Positions 8,630 to 16,773 of a stretch of 64,000 nt of DNA are shown here, one piece after another. The notes below the pieces were generated by a model. It was not told where the DNA came from. It made no database searches and was given only the letters and a program-made list of their open reading frames with translations. Each line of letters starts with the position of its first letter. Positions within the stretch are counted from its first letter, which is position 1. The position numbers and the translations under genes were made by a program. The stretch spans positions 992,001 through 1,056,000 of the forward strand of contig NZ_CP076607.1 in the NCBI RefSeq assembly GCF_018966525.1, read 5' to 3'. Source of the DNA: Paenibacillus sophorae. GTDB taxonomy: Bacteria; Bacillota; Bacilli; Paenibacillales; Paenibacillaceae.

Positions 8630-9301
8630 ATGGAATTTATATGCGAAGAGACCGTTATAAGCTGGTCACCCCAACGCTTGGTTATTGCGGGTTATACAGG
8701 CAAGGATCAAGAGGCTGTCAAGAAACATATAGAGGAATTGAAAGAATTGGGTGTCCCGGCCCCGCCACAGGTTCCGATGCTGTATGATCTATCCCCGGAG
8801 CTGCTGCTTACCTCGAACGAAATCACAGTTGTTCAAAATGACAGCAGCGGTGAAGCAGAGGTCGTATTGCTCCACATTAATGGAAGCTGGTACGCAGGGC
8901 TTGGCAGTGACCATACCGATCGGATACTGGAGGCGGTATCGATCCAAAAATCAAAACAGGTTTGCGCCAAAACCGTTACTAAAGAGCTTTGGTTGCTTGA
9001 TTCGTTTATTAATCGGTGGGATGAAATTGAAATTAAAAGCTGGGTACAGATCAATGGCAGCGAGCAATTATATCAATCCGGAAGGTTAGGCGAGTTTCTG
9101 CATCCGGAGCAGTTGATGAGAATTGTAGAAGAAAGAGGCTATGCAGGCTCCGATATGGCGCTTTATTGCGGCACACTGCCGCTTCACGGGGGATTTGTGT
9201 TTGGAGGCGTCTTTCGGGCTGAGCTGGTGGATCGCAAGACAGGCCGCAAGCTTGAGCTTAAATATCAAATGAAGCTTTTAAAAAATGCTGAGGAGGAATA
9301 A
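8630..9301 (+). CDS. DUF2848 family protein
   Basis: A 223-residue protein with the hallmarks of DUF2848: VPMLYDLSPELL near residue 42, GLGSDHTDRILEAVSI near 85, SKQVCAKTV near 104 and a C-terminal GTLPLHGGF. The family has a fold related to fumarylacetoacetate hydrolases and no settled reaction, though it is repeatedly found in catabolic clusters. AGAAAGGA directly abuts an ATG at 8618, so the in-frame ATG at 8630 is preferred; the 8618 start would add four residues. It lies in tandem between the amidase and the cupin. Confidence 0.82.
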   Translation: MEFICEETVISWSPQRLVIAGYTGKDQEAVKKHIEELKELGVPAPPQVPMLYDLSPELLLTSNEITVVQNDSSGEAEVVLLHINGSWYAGLGSDHTDRILEAVSIQKSKQVCAKTVTKELWLLDSFINRWDEIEIKSWVQINGSEQLYQSGRLGEFLHPEQLMRIVEERGYAGSDMALYCGTLPLHGGFVFGGVFRAELVDRKTGRKLELKYQMKLLKNAEEE

Positions 9302-9304
9302 GAA

Positions 9305-9649
9305 ATGGGAAAACCGGAACTGGAATTTACCGATTATCGTCAATTTGCGCAAGTACCTTTTAGCAAGGTGGAAGGCTTATCAGAAAGAGTCATCGCCCAA
9401 GATCCGGAATCGGGTGTCGCGACGCGGATCCTCATCTTTGAGCCAGGGACCGATACGACGCCTAACGGGGTACAGATCCATGATTTTTGGGAGGAATTGT
9501 ATATCATTGAAGGTTCAATAATCGACTTGACTCTAAATCAGGAGTTTACTGCGGGTATGGTGGCTTGCCGACCGCCCGGTATGAAGCACGGTCCTTGGAT
9601 ATCGCCGACTGGCTGTAAAACATTCGAAGTTCGTTATTATTCCAGATAG
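9305..9649 (+). CDS. Small cupin-domain protein
   Basis: A 114-residue single-domain cupin resembling the ChrR-like/cysteamine dioxygenase-type small cupins. Metal-ligand candidates are the His/Glu pattern in QIHDFWEELYIIEG (about residues 57-71) and the late His in PPGMKHGPW (about residue 97). It starts three bases after the DUF2848 stop with GAGGAGG inside the previous gene. A dioxygenase, isomerase or sugar/lactone-binding role is possible; no reaction can be assigned from sequence. Confidence 0.8.
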   Translation: MGKPELEFTDYRQFAQVPFSKVEGLSERVIAQDPESGVATRILIFEPGTDTTPNGVQIHDFWEELYIIEGSIIDLTLNQEFTAGMVACRPPGMKHGPWISPTGCKTFEVRYYSR

Positions 9650-9687
9650 CATTATTAATATTAAGAAATAACAACAGAGGTGTTGTA

Positions 9688-10569
9688 ATGAACAGAGTTT
9701 GGTCATCAAGTATAATGCAACAAATTGTATTTATGGGCCCTTTTGTTGTTTTGTTCATTTTGATCACGGCCATTCCTTTTACTTTTGGTATCTATTATTC
9801 ATTTACGGATTGGAACGGTTTGTCGGATAAGCTGCCTTGGGTTGGAATTGACAACTATAAATTTATCTTCACAAATGATACAGCGTTCATACATTCACTC
9901 TGGTTTACGATTCGTTTTACAATTGTGTCAGTTATTTTATGCAATGTAATCGGGTTCATAATAGCATACTTTTTATCGAAGCCTTTAAAGAGCAGAAATG
10001 TACTGCGCACATTATTTTTTATGCCTAACGTAATTGGTGGAATAATACTTGGTTTCATATGGCTATTTATATATACTCAGGGGTTCTCTACTATCGGTGA
10101 GTATACTGGCATTGCTTTTTTTAATCTACCATGGCTAGGTACTGAAACAACCGCTTTTTGGGCGCTGGTCATCGTGTTTGTCTGGCAGGGAGTCGGTTAT
10201 ATTATGGTTTATTATATTGCAGGTCTTGCAAATGTACCGCAAGATTTGATCGAGGCAGCTACGATTGACGGAGCTAAAACCCTACAGATTCTGCGCAATA
10301 TAATTTTCCCAATGATCATGCCATCCATTACAGTTTGTATTTTTATTTCTACTGTCGCTTCCTTCAAATCATTTGATTTAAACTATTCCCTTACAAAAGG
10401 AGGTCCTTTTCTTTCTACCGAATCAGTTGCTATGAACATCTATACTGAGGCATTTGCAAAAAATAATATGGGCCTGGGTGCTGCAAAAGCCATTGTTTTC
10501 TTTTTTATAGTCATGATTATTTCAATTATTCAAGTATATCTTACGAAGAAGCGGGAGGTGCAAGTGTGA
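9688..10569 (+). CDS. CUT1-type ABC sugar transporter permease (MalF-like)
   Basis: A 293-residue inner-membrane permease with six expected transmembrane segments. The cytoplasmic EAA loop reads LIEAATIDGAKTLQILRNIIFPMI at about residues 187-210, typical of the MalF/UgpA group. It is preceded by AGAGGTG. It overlaps the next permease gene by one base (TGATG), so both halves of the membrane channel are made together. No ATPase gene lies in the cluster; CUT1 systems in Bacillales commonly share an MsmX-type ATPase encoded elsewhere. Confidence 0.92.
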   Translation: MNRVWSSSIMQQIVFMGPFVVLFILITAIPFTFGIYYSFTDWNGLSDKLPWVGIDNYKFIFTNDTAFIHSLWFTIRFTIVSVILCNVIGFIIAYFLSKPLKSRNVLRTLFFMPNVIGGIILGFIWLFIYTQGFSTIGEYTGIAFFNLPWLGTETTAFWALVIVFVWQGVGYIMVYYIAGLANVPQDLIEAATIDGAKTLQILRNIIFPMIMPSITVCIFISTVASFKSFDLNYSLTKGGPFLSTESVAMNIYTEAFAKNNMGLGAAKAIVFFFIVMIISIIQVYLTKKREVQV

Positions 10570-11399
10570 TGAGTGTCACTTATTTCCGCAAATTTTTCCT
10601 AATAGAACTAATGCTACTGCTTATTCTTGTCCTATTTCTCTCTCCCTTCTACCTTGTGTTAGCTAATTCTTTCAAGACTTTCGCCGAAATTACCCAAAAC
10701 GCTGCGACCCTTCCAACTAGTTTTCATTGGGAAAACTTTTCAATAGCTTGGAAATCTATTAATCTTCCGATTGCATTTCGAAATACGATTGTTATCACAT
10801 TGTTAGGATCAATAGGGATTACCTTGATCTCGGCAATGGGTTCATACCGAATCGCACGTCATGAATCTCGGGTGAATAGATTTTTATTTGGAATGTGTAT
10901 AGCTTCAATGGCTGTTCCGTTTCAAGCGGTAATGATCCCTTTGATCAAGGTCGCGAAATGGTTTCAATTAATGAACAACATTCTAGGAATTGTTGTTGTA
11001 TATTGGGGGCTCGGAGTTTCTTTTGCTGTAATATTATTTCACGGATTTATTAAATCCATTCCAATAGAGCTTGAGGAATCGGCACGAATAGACGGTTGCG
11101 GCCCGTACCGAGTATATTGGAAAATTGTATTTCCTTTACTGAAACCGATGGTTGTAACGGTTATTTTGATTAATTCATTTTCGATATGGAATGATTTTCT
11201 GCTTCCAAACATTATGTTGCGGAAACCGGGTTACGGCACTATACAACTGGCAGTAAGTACCTTTTTTGGTGAAAGGGAAAAAGATTGGAACACTGCATTG
11301 GCTGCTTTAGTCATAACTTCTGCTCCACTTTTATTATTCTTCCTCTTCCTACAGCGTTATATCATTGATGGGATTACAGCCGGCTCTGTAAAAGGGTAA
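10569..11399 (+). CDS. CUT1-type ABC sugar transporter permease (MalG-like)
   Basis: The partner permease, about 276 residues with six membrane segments. Its EAA loop (LEESARIDGCGPYRVYWKIV) lies near residues 175-195 and is typical of MalG/UgpE proteins. The ATG at 10569 overlaps the TGA of the upstream permease; a GTG at 10566 is an alternative. The ribosome site GGGAGGTG at 10553-10560 serves both. It follows the MalF-like gene and precedes the binding-protein gene, a permease-permease-binding protein order. Confidence 0.92.
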   Translation: MSVTYFRKFFLIELMLLLILVLFLSPFYLVLANSFKTFAEITQNAATLPTSFHWENFSIAWKSINLPIAFRNTIVITLLGSIGITLISAMGSYRIARHESRVNRFLFGMCIASMAVPFQAVMIPLIKVAKWFQLMNNILGIVVVYWGLGVSFAVILFHGFIKSIPIELEESARIDGCGPYRVYWKIVFPLLKPMVVTVILINSFSIWNDFLLPNIMLRKPGYGTIQLAVSTFFGEREKDWNTALAALVITSAPLLLFFLFLQRYIIDGITAGSVKG

Positions 11400-11495
11400 C
11401 GAATTGAACAAACTATCTACCTAATAAATTGTTTCATATTAGGGGTTTGTTCTCATAAGCAATCGCAATTCCAAAAAATTACTGGAGGGGTAAGT

Positions 11496-12770
11496 ATGAA
11501 ACAGATTTGGTCGGTTGTTTGTACGGTAATAATACTGGGAACGTTACTGTCGGCATGTTCTTCTAGTGGAAATCAATCAAAAACAGATCAAGCAGCAAAT
11601 GGTGATGGATCCAATAAACAAAAAGAAGTAACGATTAAAGTGGTTGAGTATAAGAATCTTGAAGGATACAAAGATATAGCCAGGGAATTTGAGAAACAGA
11701 ACCCTGGAGTTAAAGTTGAGTTCTCGTATATTAATTCAGTCGACTTTGATCCAACTATGAAAGCAAGATACGCTGCCGGAGATATGCCTGATATTTTCAA
11801 TAACTGGAATGTAGATGTCTGGAAAGACTTTTATGAGGATTTGTCCGACCAACCGTGGGTGGGTGATTTATTTGAAGGTACGAAAGGATTTGTCACGAGG
11901 GATGGCAAGTTGTTAGGGATGCCCTATATTATTGAAGGGGCTGGGCTGGTTTATAATAAAGAGCTCTTTGAAAAAGCAGGTATTACAGCAACACCGAAGA
12001 CGTTCACAGAGCTTAAAGCTATTGCACAAAAGCTCGAGGATTCTGGAACCCAGCCGTTTGTTAACTCTTATGGAGAACCATTATTTCAGTTGGGAGCACA
12101 TTTTTTTAATAATGCTATGGATAGAGTAGATAATCCCGTTCAGTTTATTGAAGACCTTAGGAATGGCAAGGCACATCTTGTTGGTAACCCCTTATTTGAA
12201 AGAATGCTTGATGTTTTACGTTTTTCGGCTGAACATGGAAACCATAAAGATTTAACAACTGACGGAAATACACAGGCAAATGATCTCGTAAATGGAAAGG
12301 CTGCGATGGCTTTACAAGGGAATTGGATTCAAGACAATGTTAATAAATCAAATCCGGGATTAAAAATGGGAATCATGCCATACCCATTTACGGATGATAT
12401 CAATTTAAATGACAAAATAAACATGCAAATTTATTCACTAGCGGTATACAACAAATCTCCGAATAAAGAAATTGCCAAAAAATTCTTAAATTTCCTTGTA
12501 ACCTCAGATATAGGGAAGAAAACTCTCGTTGAAGTTTTTCATCAAGTTCCAGCCATGAAAACGATCAAACCCACAGAGCAATTCGTTGGTCCCATCAATA
12601 TGGATTTATTATCTTATCTTGAACAAGGAAAAGTCGTGCCAGTGGCATTTTGGGACTACTTTCCTATAGCAACCGATATCGGTCAAGTATTACAGAAGTT
12701 TGTTGCAAAGAAAGCTAGCTCTACTCAAACTTTAGAGGAAATTGAAACTTTGTTTAAAAACTGGAGATAA
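11496..12770 (+). CDS. Extracellular solute-binding lipoprotein of the CUT1 ABC importer
   Basis: A 424-residue family 1 extracellular solute-binding protein. It has a lipoprotein signal (VIILGTLLSAC, lipidated Cys at about residue 21) and the usual opening VTIKVVEYKNLEGYKDIAREFE of carbohydrate-type binders. CTGGAGGGG precedes the ATG. It lies 96 bases after the permeases. The ligand is presumably the compound, or a glycoside of the compound, handled by the upstream enzymes; this is inference from clustering only. Confidence 0.92.
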   Translation: MKQIWSVVCTVIILGTLLSACSSSGNQSKTDQAANGDGSNKQKEVTIKVVEYKNLEGYKDIAREFEKQNPGVKVEFSYINSVDFDPTMKARYAAGDMPDIFNNWNVDVWKDFYEDLSDQPWVGDLFEGTKGFVTRDGKLLGMPYIIEGAGLVYNKELFEKAGITATPKTFTELKAIAQKLEDSGTQPFVNSYGEPLFQLGAHFFNNAMDRVDNPVQFIEDLRNGKAHLVGNPLFERMLDVLRFSAEHGNHKDLTTDGNTQANDLVNGKAAMALQGNWIQDNVNKSNPGLKMGIMPYPFTDDINLNDKINMQIYSLAVYNKSPNKEIAKKFLNFLVTSDIGKKTLVEVFHQVPAMKTIKPTEQFVGPINMDLLSYLEQGKVVPVAFWDYFPIATDIGQVLQKFVAKKASSTQTLEEIETLFKNWR

Positions 12771-12851
12771 ATCATAAGGGGCGTATGTAGGCCTGAGCGC
12801 TAACCATACCATGATTGAAGCCAGCGTTAAAAGTATCGCACGATTAATCCC

Positions 12852-12881
12852 GCCAGGCTACGCCGGTAGGCGCAGCCTGGC
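12852..12881 (+). terminator. Strong hairpin between the importer and esterase genes
   Basis: A 13-pair stem (GCCAGGCTACGCC with GGCGCAGCCTGGC, one mismatch) closes a GGTA loop and is followed by ATTCAATATTTTT. The T tract is displaced by several bases, so this may be a weak terminator or an attenuating or stabilising hairpin between importer and esterase messages. Confidence 0.5.
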
Positions 12882-12914
12882 ATTCAATATTTTTACGAAT
12901 GGAGTGTGGTTTTT

Positions 12915-13739
12915 TTGGCTTTGATGGAATGTAAGTTTTTTTCTAGGAAATTAATGTTACAAACTTCTATGTTCGTCTATATTCCTACTCCGACAATGGA
13001 TGATGAAAATTTCGGGAGACTACAGCAATATTTTGAAGAAGGTAAGAAGTATCCTACTCTGTATTTACTCCATGGCTTGTCCGATGACCACAGTGCCTGG
13101 TTGAGAAATACCTCGATTGAACGATATGCTGAGGCAAAAAAAATCGCGATTGTGATGCCGGCAGCAGATCATAGTTTTTATACGGATATGGCCTATGGTA
13201 AACCTTACTATAGCTATTTCAGCGAAGAGCTGCCACAGATAGCAAGAATGTTGTTTCCTCTTTCCAGCAAGCGAGAAGATAATTTTGTTGCCGGATTATC
13301 AATGGGAGGATACGGAGCATTCAAGCTTGCACTCAGCAGCCCGGATAAATACGCTGCCGCTGCAAGCCTATCTGGAGCACTTAATCTATATAAGGTCGCT
13401 AACAGCTTAGCCCAGAAGGTGCATAAAGGAAGTCCTACTCTGCTGCCTTTGCATCAAGTTGCTATGAATGCATTTGGAAATATGGGAGAACTGAGTGGAA
13501 CGGAGCACGATCTGAATTACCTTGCAGAGAGAGTCAAAGAATCCAATACAGAAATTCCTAAACTCTATCAGTGCTGTGGAACAGAAGATTATGTTTATGA
13601 AGTTAACGAGGATTTCAAAGATTTTACCAAAAAGATTGGACTCGATTTAACTTACGAAGAAGGTCCCGGAGGGCATGATTGGAGTTACTGGGACACCCAA
13701 ATTCAGAGAGTTTTGCAATGGCTTCCAGTTAAATCATAA
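12915..13739 (+). CDS. Esterase family protein (EstA / S-formylglutathione hydrolase-like)
   Basis: An alpha/beta hydrolase of the esterase-D/tributyrin esterase group, about 274 residues, cytosolic. The nucleophile motif GLSMGGYGAFK is near residue 127, the oxyanion region LLHGLSDD near 50, and the catalytic His in GGHDWSYWD near 253. The best start is the TTG at 12915, ten bases after GGAG. It gives MALMECKFFS, matching the typical N-terminus of this family; a GTG at 12906 is less well placed. As the last gene of the AT-rich island it may de-esterify the imported compound. Confidence 0.85.
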   Translation: MALMECKFFSRKLMLQTSMFVYIPTPTMDDENFGRLQQYFEEGKKYPTLYLLHGLSDDHSAWLRNTSIERYAEAKKIAIVMPAADHSFYTDMAYGKPYYSYFSEELPQIARMLFPLSSKREDNFVAGLSMGGYGAFKLALSSPDKYAAAASLSGALNLYKVANSLAQKVHKGSPTLLPLHQVAMNAFGNMGELSGTEHDLNYLAERVKESNTEIPKLYQCCGTEDYVYEVNEDFKDFTKKIGLDLTYEEGPGGHDWSYWDTQIQRVLQWLPVKS

Positions 13740-13900
13740 AGAGAGTTCAATGCTGTTATGTGACATACAACTTAGGGAACCAAACCCCATTAGGAAGATA
13801 AGGAAGAAGGGTATTCTGAGTCTGCTTATCGAACCATTTATGATATTTGTGTCAGAAGTATTCGCACCTTTGATGACTTTTATTGAACAGATTTAGTGTC
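13740..13900. other. Intergenic stretch, no gene supported
   Basis: Between the esterase stop and the transposon remnant only a short open frame without a ribosome site is visible. Nothing in it is recognisable. Confidence 0.4.
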
Positions 13901-14080
13901 GCAGTCCCCCATCTCTAAGCCAAAAGCTAAGGTGGGGGTTAGACATGTCTGATCAACAAACATATGTTCTTATAAAACAGGCGCCTAAGTCTTCAATTAT
14001 GAAGCTCGCAAGCGTGTGCAACTCTGTATCGATGCCAACAGAAGCCCCCACTTCATGCGTAAGCTAAGTGGGGGTACAGA
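13901..14080. mobile_element. IS200/IS605-type element remnant (two subterminal hairpins, no transposase)
   Basis: Two C5/G5-capped hairpins bound a short segment. The left one is at 13906-13938 (CCCCCATCT...AAGGTGGGGG). The right one is at 14045-14074 (CCCCCACTT...AAGTGGGGG) and is preceded by AGAAG. Such imperfect subterminal hairpins are typical of IS200/IS605 and TnpB-bearing elements, whose right end also encodes the guide (omega) RNA. There is no TnpA or TnpB gene, only a short frame between the hairpins, so this is an internally deleted or MITE-like derivative. It lies at the right edge of the AT-rich island. Confidence 0.55.
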
Positions 14081-14108
14081 TAAATTGTTACAAACTTCCG
14101 ATAATATG

Positions 14109-14126
14109 TGATGTAACATAACATCA
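14109..14126. promoter_or_regulatory. Inverted repeat upstream of the amino-acid importer
   Basis: TGATGT-AACATA-ACATCA forms an inverted repeat about 85 bases before the binding-protein gene, in an AT-rich leader. The binding factor is unknown; a role in controlling the importer is only suggested by position. Confidence 0.3.
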
Positions 14127-14209
14127 TGAGGAAAACATAATTGTCATCCGCACTTTAATCTGTTAAAATCTCTTTGTATTATAGATAATTTCTCAGGGGG
14201 ATTGAGAGA

Positions 14210-15079
14210 GTGGAGACTAGAAAAGGGACGAAGACCAGAAATAAATGGATTTTGTCAGCTTTAATCGCAATCTTGGTATTGGCTATTGCGGGCTGCGGAT
14301 CGGATAATGCAAATAATGCAAGCAGCGCAAGTAATGCAGGCAGCACAAACTCCGGCGGCAGCGCCGCAGAAACAGTCGTTAAGTTCGCGAGTGACGCTTC
14401 TTATGCGCCGATGGAATACATGGACAAGGATACGATTAAGGGCTTCGACATCGACTTTATCGCTGCGGTCATGGAAGAAGCAGGAATGAAATACGAAGTG
14501 GTGAACACCGGTTGGGATACGATGCTTGAGAGCGTGAAGCAGGGTACGGAATATCAGGCAGGCCTGTCTTCGGTGTCCATTACCGACGACCGCCAGCAGA
14601 CCTACGATTTCTCTGTTCCTTATTTTGAATCGACAAATATGATTATGGTCAAGGAAGGCAGCGACATCAAGAGTGCGCTGGACCTGAAAGATAAGACGGT
14701 TGCCGTACAGACCGCCACTACCGCCGATGAACTGATGAGCAAGATTATGGGCGTGGGCAACACGAAGCTGAAGCGCTTTGACAGCAATACGGTAGCGATG
14801 ATGGAACTGGACAACGGCGGAGCGGATGCGGTTGTAGCCGATATCGCGATCGTTCGCGAGTACATCAAGAACAATCCTAAAATGAAGCTGGTTGGCATCA
14901 CGGATACGCCGAATTTCGGCTCCGAGTTTTACGGGATTCTGTATCCGAAGGGCAGCGAGCTGAAAGCGAAGCTGGACCCTGCGATCCAAAAGGTAATTGA
15001 GAACGGCAAGTACGAGGAAATCTACAAGAAATGGTTCGGAGAAGCTCCCGACTTGACTAATTTGAAGAATGCGCAGTAA
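14210..15079 (+). CDS. Polar amino-acid ABC transporter substrate-binding lipoprotein
   Basis: A 289-residue family 3 extracellular solute-binding protein. It has a lipobox LAIAGC (lipidated Cys at about residue 28) and a Ser/Asn/Gly-rich linker. The mature domain carries ASYAPMEYMDKDTIKGFDID near residues 62-82, where polar amino-acid binders contact ligand. The start is a GTG nine bases after GGGGG. It heads a three-gene importer with permease and ATPase. The specific amino acid is not determinable here; cystine, glutamine and arginine types all look alike at this level. Confidence 0.92.
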   Translation: METRKGTKTRNKWILSALIAILVLAIAGCGSDNANNASSASNAGSTNSGGSAAETVVKFASDASYAPMEYMDKDTIKGFDIDFIAAVMEEAGMKYEVVNTGWDTMLESVKQGTEYQAGLSSVSITDDRQQTYDFSVPYFESTNMIMVKEGSDIKSALDLKDKTVAVQTATTADELMSKIMGVGNTKLKRFDSNTVAMMELDNGGADAVVADIAIVREYIKNNPKMKLVGITDTPNFGSEFYGILYPKGSELKAKLDPAIQKVIENGKYEEIYKKWFGEAPDLTNLKNAQ

Positions 15080-15202
15080 GCAAGGAAGACCAACAAGCAT
15101 GCGTAATGAACACTATTGCGCGTGCTTGTTTTTTTGACAGAGAAGCTATGGGGAACGGCGCATGCCGCCTACCCGCGAAAAGAAGAGAAGGGGAAGAGAA
15201 AG

Positions 15203-15850
15203 ATGGATTTCAATTTCGACATCATTTGGGGGTACTTTCCATTATTTTTACGGGGAACCTTGTACACGATCGGTTTTTCAATCGCCTCCATTATACTTGG
15301 GTCCATCCTCGGGCTGGGTATCGGATTCGGCAGAATGCTGAAGAGTCCGCTTTGGCGCTGGCCTTTTGACGCTTATGTCAATATCTTTCGGGGCACTCCG
15401 CTGTACGTGCAGATTCTGATCGTGCATTTCGGGGTGGTGCCTTTCTTTTACGGAAGCACGAACGCGCTGATTTCCGGTGTTGTCGCGCTGTCGCTCAATT
15501 CGGCGGCCTATGCGGGGGAAATCTTCCGGGCAGGCATTCAGTCGGTCGATTCCGGTCAGCGGGAGGCGGCGTTGTCGCTGGGCATGACCAGAGGGCAGTC
15601 GATGCGGTTCGTGGTGCTGCCGCAGGCCATCAAGCGGATGGTGCCGGCTTTCGGCAATGAGTTCATCGTACTGGTCAAGGACTCTTCGCTGCTGGCGCTC
15701 GTCGCGGCGCCGGAAATCATGTACTGGGGCAATACGATGAAAGGCCAGTATATGCGGATTTGGGAGCCGTATTTGACGGCGGCGGTTATTTATTTTATTC
15801 TCACCTATTCGCTGAACAAGTTGCTCGGCTATATCGAACGGAGGATGTAA
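15203..15850 (+). CDS. Polar amino-acid ABC transporter permease
   Basis: A roughly 215-residue inner-membrane permease of the HisMQ/GlnP family. It contains FRGTPLYVQILIVHFG near residue 62 and the EAA loop REAALSLGMTRGQSMRFVVLPQA near residues 125-147. An upstream frame is open, but the ATG at 15203 behind AAGGGGAAG fits the family N-terminus (MDFNFDIIWGYFPLFLRG). It is followed six bases later by the ATPase gene. Confidence 0.92.
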   Translation: MDFNFDIIWGYFPLFLRGTLYTIGFSIASIILGSILGLGIGFGRMLKSPLWRWPFDAYVNIFRGTPLYVQILIVHFGVVPFFYGSTNALISGVVALSLNSAAYAGEIFRAGIQSVDSGQREAALSLGMTRGQSMRFVVLPQAIKRMVPAFGNEFIVLVKDSSLLALVAAPEIMYWGNTMKGQYMRIWEPYLTAAVIYFILTYSLNKLLGYIERRM

Positions 15851-15856
15851 GTAGCT

Positions 15857-16588
15857 ATGGAACCGATTATTTCAGTCAGACATCTTCGCAAGTCGTTTGG
15901 AAGCCATACGGTGCTGGGCGATGTTAGTATCGACATTAACAGCCGGGAGGTAGTCGTCGTAATCGGGCCTTCGGGCTCGGGCAAATCCACCTTTCTCCGC
16001 TGTCTGAACTTGCTGGAGCAGCCGCAGGGAGGCGACATCGTTATCGAGGGCGTTAGCCTGATGGACAAGAAGACGCGGATCAACGAGATCCGCACCGAGG
16101 TCGGGATGGTATTCCAGCAATTCAACCTGTTTCCACACAAAAAAGTGATCGAGAATATTATGCTGGCGCCGGTTCAGGTTCGCAAATGGCCGGAGGAGCA
16201 GGCCCGTCAAAAGGCACTTGAGCTGCTGAATAAGGTTGGGCTCGCCGAAAAGGCCGAGGTATATCCTACTTCGCTGTCCGGAGGACAGGCCCAGCGCGTA
16301 GCCATTGCCAGGGCGCTGGCCATGGAACCGAAAATTATGCTGTTCGATGAGCCGACTTCAGCGCTCGATCCCGAGATGGTCGGCGAGGTGCTGGCCGTCA
16401 TGAAGGATCTGGCCCGCGAAGGGATGACGATGGTCGTCGTCACGCATGAGATGGGCTTTGCGCGCGAGGTAGGCGACCGGGTGCTGTTCATGGAGCAGGG
16501 CGCTATTGTGGAAGAAGGGCCGCCGGAGGCACTGTTCGGAAATCCGAAGCATGTGCGGACCCGGGAATTTTTGTCGAAGGTACTGTAG
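15857..16588 (+). CDS. Polar amino-acid ABC transporter ATPase (GlnQ-like)
   Basis: A 243-residue ABC ATPase of the amino-acid uptake class. It has Walker A GPSGSGKST near residue 36, a Q-loop (VFQQFNLFPHK), the signature LSGGQAQRVAIARAL near residue 138, Walker B IMLFDEPTSALD and the switch His in VVTHEMGFA. It closes the importer operon and is followed immediately by a terminator. Confidence 0.95.
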   Translation: MEPIISVRHLRKSFGSHTVLGDVSIDINSREVVVVIGPSGSGKSTFLRCLNLLEQPQGGDIVIEGVSLMDKKTRINEIRTEVGMVFQQFNLFPHKKVIENIMLAPVQVRKWPEEQARQKALELLNKVGLAEKAEVYPTSLSGGQAQRVAIARALAMEPKIMLFDEPTSALDPEMVGEVLAVMKDLAREGMTMVVVTHEMGFAREVGDRVLFMEQGAIVEEGPPEALFGNPKHVRTREFLSKVL

Positions 16589-16615
16589 GCGGCGGGGATT
16601 TTCCGCCGCTTTTTT
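16589..16615 (+). terminator. Terminator of the amino-acid importer operon
   Basis: GCGGCGG pairs with CCGCCGC around GGATTTT, followed by TTTTTT. It starts at the stop codon of the ATPase gene. Confidence 0.88.
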
Positions 16616-16773
16616 CTGCGTGGGAAGGACCCTATCATTGTTGCCATATGCTCCGCTATCGGAGCCGGAAACTTCGAGAAGCGGGAAAGTGGTTGTACGC
16701 CTTATTGAAACATATTCCATTTCTAAGCGTAAGACTTTGTATATGCATTTTTTGCGAAATGGAGGGATCACGC

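Noticed and set aside
9688..12770. Importer cluster judged incomplete because no ATPase gene is present
   Set aside because: CUT1 sugar importers in Bacillales commonly use a shared MsmX-type ATPase encoded elsewhere, so absence here is normal.
13751..13896. 48-codon frame after the esterase
   Set aside because: It has no ribosome site and no recognised similarity; it lies in the gap before the transposon remnant.
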